64,000 nucleotides of DNA from Pseudomonas sp. FP2309. GTDB taxonomy: Bacteria > Pseudomonadota > Gammaproteobacteria > Pseudomonadales > Pseudomonadaceae. The position numbers and the translations under genes were made by a program. The number at the start of each line of letters is the position of its first letter. The stretch's first letter is position 1. The DNA lies in assembly GCF_030687575.1 (NCBI RefSeq), contig NZ_CP117439.1, positions 5,347,501 through 5,411,500 of the forward strand, in the 5' to 3' direction. Positions 10,030 through 18,803 of this stretch are shown here, in pieces. The notes below the pieces were generated by a model. It was not told the DNA's origin. It made no database searches and saw only the letters and a program-made list of their open reading frames with translations.

Positions 10030-10662
10030 ATGACCACCCGCCCCGCCGCTGCCCCTCGCAAACCCCGCGCCCGCAGCCAGGCCCGGATTGATGCGATTCT
10101 TGACGCAGCCCGCACCTTGCTGGCCGCCGAAGGCGTGGCCGGGTTGTCGATCTACAGCGTGGCCGAACGCGCGCAGATTCCGCCGTCGTCGGTGTATCAC
10201 TTTTTCGCCAGTGTGCCGGCGCTGTTGGAGGCCTTGACGGCCGATGTTCACGCGGCGTTTCGCGCAGCCATTCAGGCGCCGATCGATCACGACTCACTCA
10301 AACACTGGCGCGACCTGTCCTGCGTGATCGAGCAGCGCATGCTCAGCGTGTACAGCCAGGACGCCGCCGCCCGCCAGTTGATCCTGACGCAGCACGGCCT
10401 CACCGAAGTGACTCAGGCAGATCGACAACATGATCTGGAGCTGGGGGATTTGATGCTGGAGGTCTTCAACCGACACTTCGAGGTGCCGGCTTTACCCCAT
10501 GACGTGGACGTGTTCGCCCTGGCGCTGGAGCTGAGCGACCGCGTGTACGCGCGCTCGGTGCATCAGCACGGGCAGATCACACCGCGCATGGCGGAAGAAG
10601 GCATGCGCGTGTTTGATGCGTATGTGGGGCTGTATTTACCGGCTTACCTGCCCAAGCGCTGA
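10030..10662 (+). CDS. TetR-family transcriptional regulator
   Basis: 210 residues. The N-terminal helix-turn-helix spans about residues 17-65 (SQARIDAILDAARTLLAAEG, then IYSVAERAQIPPSSVYHFF), the standard TetR DNA-binding domain; the remainder is a helical ligand-binding domain of unknown ligand. An AGGAG site lies 7 bases before the ATG. It sits alone between spuI and the convergent ssu operon. TetR proteins usually repress a neighbour or themselves, so the spu genes are possible targets, but nothing in the sequence ties them together. Confidence 0.88.
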   Translation: MTTRPAAAPRKPRARSQARIDAILDAARTLLAAEGVAGLSIYSVAERAQIPPSSVYHFFASVPALLEALTADVHAAFRAAIQAPIDHDSLKHWRDLSCVIEQRMLSVYSQDAAARQLILTQHGLTEVTQADRQHDLELGDLMLEVFNRHFEVPALPHDVDVFALALELSDRVYARSVHQHGQITPRMAEEGMRVFDAYVGLYLPAYLPKR

Positions 10663-10718
10663 CGAGGTCGACCTCATCAAGGGCAAGCCCTCGATAACGG
10701 CCTCAAAAACAACGCCCC

Positions 10719-10934
10719 TTACAACTTGGCAATCGACACCTCGGTGGATTTCACAAAGGCGATCACTTCGCTGCCAATCACCAACTCCAGCTCTTTGACC
10801 GAGCGCGTGGTGATCACCGAAGTCACGATGCCCGATGCCGTCTGCACGTCGATTTCCGACAGTACGTCGCCGACCACAATTTCCTTGATGGTGCCTTTGA
10901 ACTGGTTACGTACGTTGATGGCTTTAATAGTCAT
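10719..10934 (-). CDS. ssuF: SsuF, small TOBE/molbindin-type protein
   Basis: 71-residue protein made of a single molbindin (TOBE) fold: MTIKAINVRNQFKGTIKEI, then VGDVLSEIDVQTASGIVTSV and a C-terminal strand pair ending FVKSTEVSIAKL. In Pseudomonas putida the last gene of the sulfonate operon, ssuF, encodes such a protein and is needed for growth on sulfonates; its mechanism is unclear. AGGAG precedes the ATG by 7 bases. It follows ssuB by about 50 bp, the same order as in P. putida. Confidence 0.9.
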   Translation of the reverse strand: MTIKAINVRNQFKGTIKEIVVGDVLSEIDVQTASGIVTSVITTRSVKELELVIGSEVIAFVKSTEVSIAKL

Positions 10935-10985
10935 GCGATTTCTCCTCGAGTCGAAATAGCGGCAAGCTCGAAGCGTGCCGCTGCT

Positions 10986-11792
10986 TTATTGCGCCCAACG
11001 CAGTTGCGTGGGCAGCGGTGAAACAGGTTCGGGTTCCGGCGGGGTGCCGGGTAACGCCAGCACACGGTTGAGCACTTCGGCTTCCAGCGCGGCCAGGCGG
11101 TGGGAGCCACGGGCCCGTGGGCGGGGCAGGTCGACGATCAGGTCCAGGCCGATTTCGCCGTCTTCAATCAGGATGACCCGGTCGGCAATCGATACAGCCT
11201 CACTGACGTCGTGGGTCACCAGCAACACGGTGAAACCGTGCGTGCGCCACAGGTTTTCGATCAGTTGCTGCATCTCGATGCGGGTCAGTGCATCCAGCGC
11301 GCCGAGCGGCTCATCGAGCAGCAACAGGCGCGGCTGGTGGATCAACGCACGGGCCAGGGCCACGCGTTGCTTCTGGCCACCGGACAACGCTGCCGGCCAT
11401 TCATGGGCGCGCTCAGCGAGGCCGACCGCCTCCAGGGCTTGCAGTGCTTTAGGGCGCCAGTTGCCTTTAAGGCCCAGGCCCACGTTGTCGATGATCTTTT
11501 TCCAGGGCAGCAAACGGGCTTCCTGGAACATCAACCGAGTGTCTTCGATTGCCTCGCAAAGCGGCGCGGAACCGGCCAGCAGCTCGCCATCAGTGGCGTT
11601 GTCCAGGCCGGCCAGCAGGCGCAGCAAGGTGCTTTTGCCGCAACCGCTGCGCCCCACCACCGCCACGAACTGGCCCGCCGGAATGTGCAGATCAATCCCT
11701 TTGAGCACTTCACGGGCACCGAACGACTTGCGCAGTTTGCGCACCGCCAGGGGGATTCCTTTGAGCAGGCGCGCAGGTTGTTGAGCCGTCAT
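10986..11792 (-). CDS. ssuB: Aliphatic sulfonate ABC transporter ATPase SsuB
   Basis: 268-residue ABC ATPase energising sulfonate import. Walker [10 protein letters not shown] at 47-55, Q-loop FQEARLLPW near 89-97, signature LSGGQ at 136-140, Walker B LLLLDEP at 156-162, H-loop VTHDVSEAV. The Q-loop with EARLLPW is characteristic of the SsuB/TauB/nitrate importer ATPases. The start overlaps the ssuC stop by 4 bp (ATGA), giving coupled translation. It lies within the ssuEADCBF operon. Confidence 0.94.
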   Translation of the reverse strand: MTAQQPARLLKGIPLAVRKLRKSFGAREVLKGIDLHIPAGQFVAVVGRSGCGKSTLLRLLAGLDNATDGELLAGSAPLCEAIEDTRLMFQEARLLPWKKIIDNVGLGLKGNWRPKALQALEAVGLAERAHEWPAALSGGQKQRVALARALIHQPRLLLLDEPLGALDALTRIEMQQLIENLWRTHGFTVLLVTHDVSEAVSIADRVILIEDGEIGLDLIVDLPRPRARGSHRLAALEAEVLNRVLALPGTPPEPEPVSPLPTQLRWAQ

Positions 11793-12577
11793 GCCGCACC
11801 GCCTTTATTCACTTGATACGCCGGGTGCCAACGCAGCCACTCGCGCTCCAGACCGCGCGCGGCCAGGTCGGCCAATTTGCCGAGGATCGCGTACATCACG
11901 ATGGCCAGCACCACCACGTCGGTCTGCAGGAATTCACGGGCGTTCATCGCCAGGTAACCGATGCCTGAGCTGGCCGAGATGGTTTCCGCCACGATCAGCG
12001 TCAACCACATAAAGCCCAGGGCAAAGCGCACACCCACCAGGATCGACGGCAGCGCCCCCGGCAGGATCACCTGCCAGAACAGGCTGAAGCCGGACAACCC
12101 GTAACTGCGCGACATTTCCACCAGCGCCGGGTCGACGTTGCGGATGCCGTGATAGGTGTTGAGGTAAATCGGGAACAACGTGCCGAGGGCCACCAGGAAA
12201 ATCTTCGCGGTTTCGTCAATGCCGAACCACAGGATTACCAGCGGGATCAGCGCCAGGTGCGGCACGTTGCGGATCATCTGCACCGAGCTGTCCAGCAGGC
12301 GCTCGCCCCACGCCGACAAACCGGTGATAAACCCCAGCGCCAGGCCGATGCCGCCGCCGATCACAAATCCCAGGCCCGCGCGCCAGCCACTGATGGCCAG
12401 GTGCGTCCAGATTTCACCGCTGGCCACTAGGCGAACCCCGGCGTCAATGACCGCGCTGGGAGCCGGCAGGATGCGCGTCGACAACCAGCCCGCCGACACC
12501 GACAATTGCCACACCGCCAGCAACAAAACCGGCAGCACCCAGGGTGCGACACGATGGCTTATTTTTTCGTAGCTCAT
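11789..12577 (-). CDS. ssuC: Aliphatic sulfonate ABC transporter permease SsuC
   Basis: 262-residue inner-membrane permease with about six hydrophobic segments. The EAA-like loop [20 protein letters not shown] sits mid-protein, and [21 protein letters not shown] near the C-terminus is typical of SsuC/TauC permeases. Nine bases separate it from the ssuD stop, and it overlaps ssuB by 4 bp. It forms the channel of the sulfonate importer with SsuB and the periplasmic receptor SsuA. Confidence 0.94.
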   Translation of the reverse strand: MSYEKISHRVAPWVLPVLLLAVWQLSVSAGWLSTRILPAPSAVIDAGVRLVASGEIWTHLAISGWRAGLGFVIGGGIGLALGFITGLSAWGERLLDSSVQMIRNVPHLALIPLVILWFGIDETAKIFLVALGTLFPIYLNTYHGIRNVDPALVEMSRSYGLSGFSLFWQVILPGALPSILVGVRFALGFMWLTLIVAETISASSGIGYLAMNAREFLQTDVVVLAIVMYAILGKLADLAARGLEREWLRWHPAYQVNKGGAA

Positions 12578-12586
12578 AACGCCGCC

Positions 12587-13735
12587 TCAGCTCTGTGACG
12601 CGGCTTTGGGCAGGATGTCGTTGGCGACCATTTCGCCGAACGGGCTCACATAGCCGGCGCTCTTGGGCAACTCCGGACGCTCGATATCCAGGTGCGGGAA
12701 CAGCAGTTCGGCGACGCGATACGACTCTTCCAGGTGCGGATAACCAGAGAAGATAAAGGTGTCGATACCCAGCGCGGCGTACTCCTTGACCCGCGCGGCG
12801 ACGGTGGGGCCATCGCCCACCAACGCCGTACCGGCACCGCCGCGCACCAGGCCGACGCCGGCCCACAGGTTGGGGCTGACTTCCAGGTTGTCGCGGCTGC
12901 CGCCGTGCAACGCTGCCATGCGCTGCTGGCCGACCGAGTCGAAGCGCGCCAGGGAAGCCTGGGCACGGGCGATGGTGTCGTCGTCCAGATGGGAGATCAG
13001 CTTGTCGGCCGCCTTCCACGCTTCATCGTTGGTTTCGCGCACGATCACATGCAAGCGAATACCGAAACGCACGGTACGCCCCAGCTTGGCGGCCTTGGCC
13101 CGTACCTGTTCGATTTTCTCGGCGACAGCCGCCGGCGGCTCGCCCCAGGTCAGCACCATCTCCACTTGTTCGGCGGCCAGGTCCTGGGCCGCTTCCGAGG
13201 AGCCGCCGAAGTACAGCGGCGGACGTGGCTGCTGGATCGGTGGGTAGAGCAATTTGGCGCCTTTGACGCTGATATGTTCGCCGTCGTAATCCACGGTTTC
13301 GCCTTCCAGCACGCGGCGCCATATACGGGTGAACTCCACTGACGCCTGGTAGCGCTCTTCATGACTGAGGAACAAGCCGTCGCCGGCCAACTCTTCCGGG
13401 TCACCGCCGGTCACCAGGTTGAACAACGCACGACCGCCGGACAGACGATCCAGGGTCGCCGCCTGACGCGCGGCCACCGTCGGCGAGATGATCCCGGGGC
13501 GCAGGGCGACGAGAAACTTCAAGCGCTGGGTCACCGGGATCAGCGAGGCGGCCACCAGCCAGGAGTCTTCGCAGGAGCGCCCGGTGGGAATCAACACCCC
13601 ACCGAAGCCGAGACGGTCGGCGGCCTGGGCCACTTGCTGCAGGTAACCGTGATCGACAGCGCGGGCGCCTTCGGCAGTGCCGAGGTAATGGCCGTCGCCG
13701 TGGGTAGGCAGGAACCAGAAAATAGTGAGGCTCAT
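12587..13735 (-). CDS. ssuD: FMNH2-dependent alkanesulfonate monooxygenase SsuD
   Basis: 382-residue bacterial-luciferase-family flavin monooxygenase that cleaves C-S bonds of alkanesulfonates, releasing sulfite and an aldehyde. It begins [20 protein letters not shown], a hallmark of SsuD, and keeps the active-site region [10 protein letters not shown] with C55 (position equivalent to the conserved SsuD cysteine). FMNH2 is supplied by SsuE, encoded first in the same operon. The length equals the usual about 380 residues of the family. Confidence 0.96.
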   Translation of the reverse strand: MSLTIFWFLPTHGDGHYLGTAEGARAVDHGYLQQVAQAADRLGFGGVLIPTGRSCEDSWLVAASLIPVTQRLKFLVALRPGIISPTVAARQAATLDRLSGGRALFNLVTGGDPEELAGDGLFLSHEERYQASVEFTRIWRRVLEGETVDYDGEHISVKGAKLLYPPIQQPRPPLYFGGSSEAAQDLAAEQVEMVLTWGEPPAAVAEKIEQVRAKAAKLGRTVRFGIRLHVIVRETNDEAWKAADKLISHLDDDTIARAQASLARFDSVGQQRMAALHGGSRDNLEVSPNLWAGVGLVRGGAGTALVGDGPTVAARVKEYAALGIDTFIFSGYPHLEESYRVAELLFPHLDIERPELPKSAGYVSPFGEMVANDILPKAASQS

Positions 13736-13761
13736 GGAGTTGTCTCCTGAAGAAAGTCGGA

Positions 13762-14730
13762 TTACGGCGCTTTGGCCACAGCGGCCGGTGGCGTCCAGAT
13801 CACGTCCTTGATGCTCAAGGGTTTAGGGATCAATTTGAGTTGGTAGAAGCTGTCGGCGATTTTTTGTTGGGCGGCGACCACTTCAGGCGTGAGAAACAGC
13901 GCGCCGTAGCCCTGGCGCTTCACCGAGGTCAGGGTGATGTCAGCCGGCAGGCCGAGCAGCGGTGCGACTTGTTCGGTGACTTCCTGCGGGTTGGCCTTGG
14001 ACCATTCGCCCACTGCACGCACTTCTTCCACCAGTGCCGTGATCACGTCCGGGTGTTGCTCGGCATACGGCTTGGTGGCCAGGTAGAACTGGTGGTTGTC
14101 GGCAATGCCGGTACCGTCACGCAGGGTGCGGGCTTGCAATTGTTTCTCGGCGGCGGCCTGGTACGGGTCCCAGATCACCCAGGCGTCCACGCTGCCGCGC
14201 TCGAACGCGGCGCGGGCATCGGCGGGCGGCAGGAAAACGGTCTGCACGTCGGTGTATTTCAGGCCGGCGTCTTCGAGGGCACGTACCAACAGGTAGTGCA
14301 CGTTGGAGCCTTTATTGAGCACGATTTTCTTGCCCTTGAGCTCGGCCACGGATGTGATCGTCGAGTCCTTGGGTACCAGGATCGCTTCACTGGTCGGCGC
14401 GGGCGGCTCGTAGGCGACGTAGAGCAGATCGGCACCGGCCGCCTGGGCGAACACGGGCGGGGTTTCGCCGGTCACGCCGAAGTCGATGGAACCGACGTTC
14501 AGGCCTTCGAGCAATTGCGGCCCACCGGGAAACTCGGTCCACTGCACCTGCACGCCTTTGGCGGCCAGGCGTTTTTCCAGGGTGCCCTTGGCTTTGAGCA
14601 GCACCAGGGTGCCGTATTTCTGATAACCGATCCGCAAGGTCTCTGCGGCTTGGGCTTGAACAATGGCGCCGAAGGACACAGCCGCAGCAAACAGTGCGAC
14701 CAGACCACGACGCAAAATGACAGTGCGCAT
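13762..14730 (-). CDS. ssuA: Sulfonate-binding periplasmic protein SsuA
   Basis: 322-residue periplasmic receptor. A signal peptide with basic start (MRTVILRRG) and hydrophobic core is cleaved near residue 28 ([13 protein letters not shown]). The mature protein has [40 protein letters not shown] and [12 protein letters not shown], motifs of SsuA/TauA aliphatic sulfonate receptors. It lies 26 bp before ssuD and 93 bp after ssuE, consistent with one operon. Confidence 0.94.
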   Translation of the reverse strand: MRTVILRRGLVALFAAAVSFGAIVQAQAAETLRIGYQKYGTLVLLKAKGTLEKRLAAKGVQVQWTEFPGGPQLLEGLNVGSIDFGVTGETPPVFAQAAGADLLYVAYEPPAPTSEAILVPKDSTITSVAELKGKKIVLNKGSNVHYLLVRALEDAGLKYTDVQTVFLPPADARAAFERGSVDAWVIWDPYQAAAEKQLQARTLRDGTGIADNHQFYLATKPYAEQHPDVITALVEEVRAVGEWSKANPQEVTEQVAPLLGLPADITLTSVKRQGYGALFLTPEVVAAQQKIADSFYQLKLIPKPLSIKDVIWTPPAAVAKAP

Positions 14731-14823
14731 GGCGCTCTCTCCAATTATGCGATGAGGGTTTTGGCTGCACCTGCTTGGCCGTTGGCGGCTGAGTAAGGTG
14801 AGTGTTTCTTAAAGGGGTGAGGC

Positions 14824-15417
14824 TTAGATGCTCCAGCGAGCAGTCAACAAACGATCATTCAATACATGGGGGTCCAGCGGTTTCGGGCGACGGGCCATGG
14901 CGCTGTAGAGCGTTTCAAGCGCCTCGTGCAAACGCTGCTCGAGCACCGGCACCAGTTGCGCCTGAACGCTGCCCTCGCCATAGGCGATCTGGCTGTCTTC
15001 GGCAAAAATGCCGTGGAGCAATTCCTGGGCCTTCAGCGCCGACAGCACCGGTTTCAAGGCATAGTCCACTGCCAGCATGTGGGCGATGCTGCCGCCCGTG
15101 GCCATCGGCAACACGACCTTGTGGGCCAGCGCGCGTTCAGGCAGCAGGTCGAGCACGGTCTTCAGCGCCCCGGAGAATGACGCCTTGTACACCGGCGTGG
15201 CGATCACCAGGCCGTCGGCGTTAGCCACCTGTTGCAGCAGGTCGATGACCTTTGGGCTGTCGAAGCGTGCGTGCAGCAGGTCTTCGGCCGGGAAGTCCCG
15301 TACCTGGTAACTCACCACTTCAACGCCTTTGTCTTGCAACCATTGACGGGTTTTTTCCAGCAGGACCCCGGAACGGGAACGCTGACTGGGACTGCCTCCA
15401 AGTGTGACGACCAACAT
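14824..15417 (-). CDS. ssuE: NAD(P)H-dependent FMN reductase SsuE
   Basis: 197-residue flavodoxin-fold reductase supplying FMNH2 to SsuD. The FMN phosphate loop [10 protein letters not shown] is at about 7-16, and [20 protein letters not shown], conserved in SsuE, is near residues 78-98. The ATG at 15417 is favoured by AAGGA 8 bases upstream; in-frame codons further up do not resemble the family. First gene of the leftward ssu operon; the AT-rich region upstream holds a 22-bp inverted repeat at 15493-15514. Confidence 0.94.
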   Translation of the reverse strand: MLVVTLGGSPSQRSRSGVLLEKTRQWLQDKGVEVVSYQVRDFPAEDLLHARFDSPKVIDLLQQVANADGLVIATPVYKASFSGALKTVLDLLPERALAHKVVLPMATGGSIAHMLAVDYALKPVLSALKAQELLHGIFAEDSQIAYGEGSVQAQLVPVLEQRLHEALETLYSAMARRPKPLDPHVLNDRLLTARWSI

Positions 15418-15492
15418 GCAGGGATTCCTTGAGCAAGTGCCGGCGGTTCGCTGGGTGGGCGATGGCGCCAAGATGGAACAGACCTTATCAGT

Positions 15493-15514
15493 AGATTTAT
15501 ATATCTATAAATCT
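15493..15514. promoter_or_regulatory. AT-rich inverted repeat upstream of ssuE (candidate operator)
   Basis: Perfect 8-bp arms AGATTTAT (15493-15500) and ATAAATCT (15507-15514) around a 6-base spacer, 76-97 bases upstream of the ssuE start, in a strongly AT-rich stretch. Size and symmetry fit a LysR-type regulator site such as CysB or a sulfonate regulator; the protein bound is not shown by the sequence. A related AT-rich repeat lies upstream of lsfA. Confidence 0.5.
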
Positions 15515-15665
15515 TATTTTTTCATTTGTTTATTCTTTAATTGCATATACGGTTTTGAAGTCACCAGACGAAAAAAAGGCCGTGGAAACGGCCTGAAAAC
15601 CCCTGTGTCATTCAGCTTGAAAGGCAGTGCACTTGGTGACGCCATCGGGGACAAGCCCCCGAGCT

Positions 15666-16304
15666 TCAGCGATTGGGTTGTGGGGTGAGCCGCAGATAGG
15701 GCTTCACTGTCTTGTAACCCTTGGGAAAGCGCTTGTTGATCTCTTCTTCATCCTTGAGCGACGGCACGATCACCACATCATCACCGTCCTGCCAGTTGGC
15801 GGGCGTGGCGACCTTGTGGTTGTCGGTCAGCTGCAGCGAGTCGATAACCCGCAGGATTTCATGGAAGTTACGCCCAGTGCTGGCCGGATAAGTAATCGTC
15901 AGGCGAATCTTTTTGTTCGGGTCGATCACGAACAAAGAACGCACGGTAAGGGTGTCACTGGCGTTCGGGTGGATCAGGTCGTACAGGTCCGAGACCTTGC
16001 GGTCAGCGTCAGCCAGGATCGGGAAGTTGACCACGGTGTGCTGGGTTTCGTTGATGTCTTCAATCCACTTGTGGTGCGAGTCCACCGGGTCGACCGACAG
16101 GGCGATGGCCTGGACGCCACGCTTGGCGAATTCATCCTTGAGCTTGGCGGTAAACCCCAGCTCGGTGGTGCACACCGGGGTGAAATCCGCCGGGTGGGAA
16201 AACAACACACCCCAGCTATCGCCCAGCCATTCATGGAAACGAATCTTTCCTGCGCTGGAATCCTGTTCGAAGTCGGGGGCGATATCGCCCAGTCTTAGGC
16301 TCAT
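15666..16304 (-). CDS. lsfA: 1-Cys peroxiredoxin LsfA
   Basis: 212-residue peroxiredoxin of the Prx6 (1-Cys) group. The active site PADFTPVC contains the peroxidatic C45 with P38 and T42; the downstream VDPVDSHHKWIEDI is typical of the group. It reduces hydrogen and organic peroxides. In Pseudomonas lsfA is induced under sulfate starvation and lies near ssu genes, matching the position here immediately upstream of the ssu operon on the same strand. AGGAG precedes the ATG. About 250 bp separate it from ssuE, so separate promoters are likely. Confidence 0.94.
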   Translation of the reverse strand: MSLRLGDIAPDFEQDSSAGKIRFHEWLGDSWGVLFSHPADFTPVCTTELGFTAKLKDEFAKRGVQAIALSVDPVDSHHKWIEDINETQHTVVNFPILADADRKVSDLYDLIHPNASDTLTVRSLFVIDPNKKIRLTITYPASTGRNFHEILRVIDSLQLTDNHKVATPANWQDGDDVVIVPSLKDEEEINKRFPKGYKTVKPYLRLTPQPNR

Positions 16305-16368
16305 GGTGTGGCTCCTGATGAATGCTTATGGAGCCTACTGTGCATGGATTGCAGATTATTTAAAAAGA

Positions 16369-16396
16369 ATAAATATCGATTTATCTAGACGATAAA
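16369..16396. promoter_or_regulatory. AT-rich inverted repeats upstream of lsfA (candidate operator)
   Basis: ATAAAT (16369-16374) with ATTTAT (16379-16384), and overlapping it TTTATC (16380-16385) with GATAAA (16391-16396). They lie 65-92 bases upstream of the lsfA start. The half-sites resemble those of the repeat upstream of ssuE, suggesting a shared regulator; this is inference. Confidence 0.4.
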
Positions 16397-16538
16397 AGAA
16401 TATTAAAAATGTGTTCATTGGACGCGGGAAAGGGCGAGGTGCAACATCGCTTTCAAGGTTCGAGAAGGCCTTGAGACGCTGTAAAGAGGGGTTCAGGAAG
16501 GGCTTGCGGGGGTTTAGCCCGACTTGAAAAGCAAGACA

Positions 16539-16568
16539 CCTTGCCCGGCGTTGCGCCGGGCAAGGTTT
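16539..16568. terminator. Hairpin downstream of the OprD-family porin gene
   Basis: Perfect 12-bp stem CCTTGCCCGGCG (16539-16550) / CGCCGGGCAAGG (16554-16565) with a 3-base loop, 30-55 bases past the porin stop on the minus strand. The T-run is short and better on the plus side (TTTT), so it is a likely but not textbook terminator for the porin. Confidence 0.6.
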
Positions 16569-16594
16569 TACGGTCTTACAACAGCTTTACGCTA

Positions 16595-17995
16595 TTACAG
16601 CAGTGGCAGCGAGTAGCTGACGATTACGCGGTTTTCGTCTTGGTTGCGCTGACCGGCAATATCGTTGCGCCACATGGCGTTTTTCCAGGCCACACCGACG
16701 TTCTTGAACGTACCTTCTGGTACGACGTAGGCAACAGTGATGTCACGCTCCCACTCGTTCGCGCCATTGGAGTTTGTTTGGACCTGGGCAACACCCACTC
16801 GACCGCGGGTATCGATATTGTCGCCACGCAGGTAAACCACACCAGCAGTCAAACCTGGCACACCCACTTTAGCGAAGTCATACGCGTAGCGAGCTTGCCA
16901 TGTACGTTCGCCAGCACGGGCAAACTTGGAGATCTGCGAGTCAGTGGTCAAGTAAGCCGACGAACCGTCGCCTTGGTTCAACCATGGGAAGTCGCTGTCA
17001 CCGTTGCTGACCTGATAACCACCACCGAAGGTGTGACCGGCCACCGAATACAGGAACAAGCCGCTGTACAGGTTGTTGTCGACTTTACCTTTGGTGACGT
17101 TAGCGCCAGCAGCGGTAGTGCCGTAGTCACCGGTGGTGAAGTAGTTGGCGTCGTGGCTGTTGGCACCGTCAGCGCGGCTATTGAAGTAGCGCAAGTCGGT
17201 TTTCAACACGCCTGGACCAATCGCCCAGTTGTGCAGCAAGCCCAGGAAGTGCTGTTTGTAGAACTGATCCAGATTGCCGTAGTAGTACTGGGCAGTCAGG
17301 TCTTTGGTGATCTTGTAGTCGCCACCAGCGTAGTAGAACTTGTTGGTGTCGCGACCAGCAGCTGTACGGCCGTTGGCACCCGCGAGAGACAGGTTCTCGA
17401 CGTTGCTGGAGTTACGACCCTTGGCTTTTTCGATCTGACCGGCAACCAGCGTCAGGTCCTTGATGTCGTTGGTGGTGATCTGGCCACCCTGGAAAGTTTG
17501 CGGCAACAGACGACCGTCGTTGGTGACGATGACCGGCAGCTTAGGCTGCAAAGTACCCAACTTCAGTTCGGTCTGGGAGATCTTGACTTTAGCGGTCAGG
17601 CCCAGGCTGGAGTAGTTATCAACGGCTTCGCCATTGGACTTGCTCGGGAAAACCGTACCGCCGTAAGAGCCAGCATTACCAGTCGACGCAGCGGTGGCGC
17701 CGTTGGTGCCGCCACCCGAATCCAGACGCACGCCCAGCAGGCCGATAGCGTCAAGACCGAAGCCTACGGTGCCTTGGGTGTAACCGGAGATGAAGCGCAG
17801 GTCAAAAGCTTGGCCCCACTCTTCCGCCTTGTTCTGCGCGCCGGCCGCTTTGGTAGCGTCGTCACGGTTATCAGTGTTGATGTAGAAGTTACGCAAACCC
17901 AGTGTGGCCTTGCTGTCTTCGATGAAACCGGCAGCGCCTGCGTGCTGGGCGATTGCGCCCAAAGCTACAGCCAAAGCCAAGGTGGACTTCTTCAT
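16595..17995 (-). CDS. OprD-family outer-membrane porin
   Basis: 466 residues with a signal peptide (MKKSTLALAVALGAIAQHAGA/AGFIED) and the OprD-family mature start FIEDSKATLGLRNFYINTDN. The middle has the family segments VDNYSSLGLTAKVKISQTEL and KLGTLQPKLPVIVTNDGRLLPQ (split across strands), and the C-terminus ends in a beta strand, VIVSYSLPLL. OprD porins are 18-strand channels for amino acids, small acids or sugars; the substrate subgroup cannot be assigned by eye. RBS GAGGAG lies upstream. Monocistronic: flanked by lsfA's upstream region and an 808-bp gap. Confidence 0.92.
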   Translation of the reverse strand: MKKSTLALAVALGAIAQHAGAAGFIEDSKATLGLRNFYINTDNRDDATKAAGAQNKAEEWGQAFDLRFISGYTQGTVGFGLDAIGLLGVRLDSGGGTNGATAASTGNAGSYGGTVFPSKSNGEAVDNYSSLGLTAKVKISQTELKLGTLQPKLPVIVTNDGRLLPQTFQGGQITTNDIKDLTLVAGQIEKAKGRNSSNVENLSLAGANGRTAAGRDTNKFYYAGGDYKITKDLTAQYYYGNLDQFYKQHFLGLLHNWAIGPGVLKTDLRYFNSRADGANSHDANYFTTGDYGTTAAGANVTKGKVDNNLYSGLFLYSVAGHTFGGGYQVSNGDSDFPWLNQGDGSSAYLTTDSQISKFARAGERTWQARYAYDFAKVGVPGLTAGVVYLRGDNIDTRGRVGVAQVQTNSNGANEWERDITVAYVVPEGTFKNVGVAWKNAMWRNDIAGQRNQDENRVIVSYSLPLL

Positions 17996-18803
17996 GTACC
18001 GCTCCTCTCGTTTCTAATTTTTGTATTTCTTTGGTCTCAGGTCTGACGCCCTCGATCCACAGATGCGCGATTAGCACCGGATAGTGACTGGCAAGTCAAT
18101 CGTAACCTTGTGTGTCTACTACCTTGGTCTAATCACCGTTGATTTGGTCCCTGCAGGGTAATGAGTTTTTCATAAACCCAAAAAGAATTATTTCATTCTT
18201 TTTCATACGATCCAGGAATAAGCATTTGCATAGCGCGGTCCAGCCAGGGAAGACTCGACGCTCCATAAGCTAATTCCTAAAGGGTATTTTTTAGCACTTT
18301 TTTAGATCGATCAGTATGGACGCTCTGCCGCATACGTCACCCACGATCAAAAAGGCGACGCCATGATGGCGAAAGGCATATCCTCCCGTCAATTTGTTAC
18401 AGTTTTTGTGTCACTAATAATTTCTTTAGCTGTCTAAGGGGCCGCTTTGACAGCCGGCCGCGAGTACTCACCGCCCTTGTGCCGGGCGATATACACATCG
18501 GCAACCTCGGTTCAAGCCCTCCGGCGGCGGCAGACTTGCGCCATTTAGCCAACGTCGTCTTCAACATATCGGCGCAAATCAATACTTCTAAAGCATGGGT
18601 AGTGCGTAAGGCACAGCAAACCGAAGCGCTGCTCAAAGGCGGCACAGCGAAGGCGATCGGGAAACAGCGAAATGCTTGAAGGAGCAGGGGTAAGTTGAGA
18701 CGGCGCTGCCGGACTATTCAGCGTTTGAGAGCGACCCGCGATCTGACTGAAGAAGCAGGCTTGCTCCTGCAATCAGATCTGAGGGTGCTCCCAAAACCGG
18801 GGG
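17996..18803. other. 808-bp intergenic region between the porin gene and argA
   Basis: I see no convincing gene. Next to the porin it is AT-rich, with a 9-bp inverted repeat AAAAAGAAT (18180-18188) / ATTCTTTTT (18195-18203) about 185 bases upstream of the porin start, which may be regulatory. Reading frames of 60-80 codons at 18397-18679 exist on both strands but show unlike-gene composition and no recognisable domain. A REP-like hairpin near 18740-18779 lies just past argA. Confidence 0.5.
18740..18779 (-). repeat. REP-like hairpin downstream of argA
   Basis: Outer arms GATCTGA (18740-18746) and TCAGATC (18773-18779) with inner arms GCAGG (18755-18759) and CCTGC (18766-18770) around CTTGCT. 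The GCAGGCTTGCTCCTGC core is a common Pseudomonas repeat. It lies 24 bases past the argA stop and may act as its transcript end. Confidence 0.6.

Noticed and set aside
16541..18046. Rightward 501-codon frame opposite the OprD-family gene
   Set aside because: It lies entirely antisense to a porin with signal peptide and family motifs; its translation has no domain or signal features. High GC leaves long open antisense frames.
18397..18679. 60-80 codon frames on both strands in the argA-porin gap
   Set aside because: No ribosome site, no domain, unusual residue mix; not convincing as genes.
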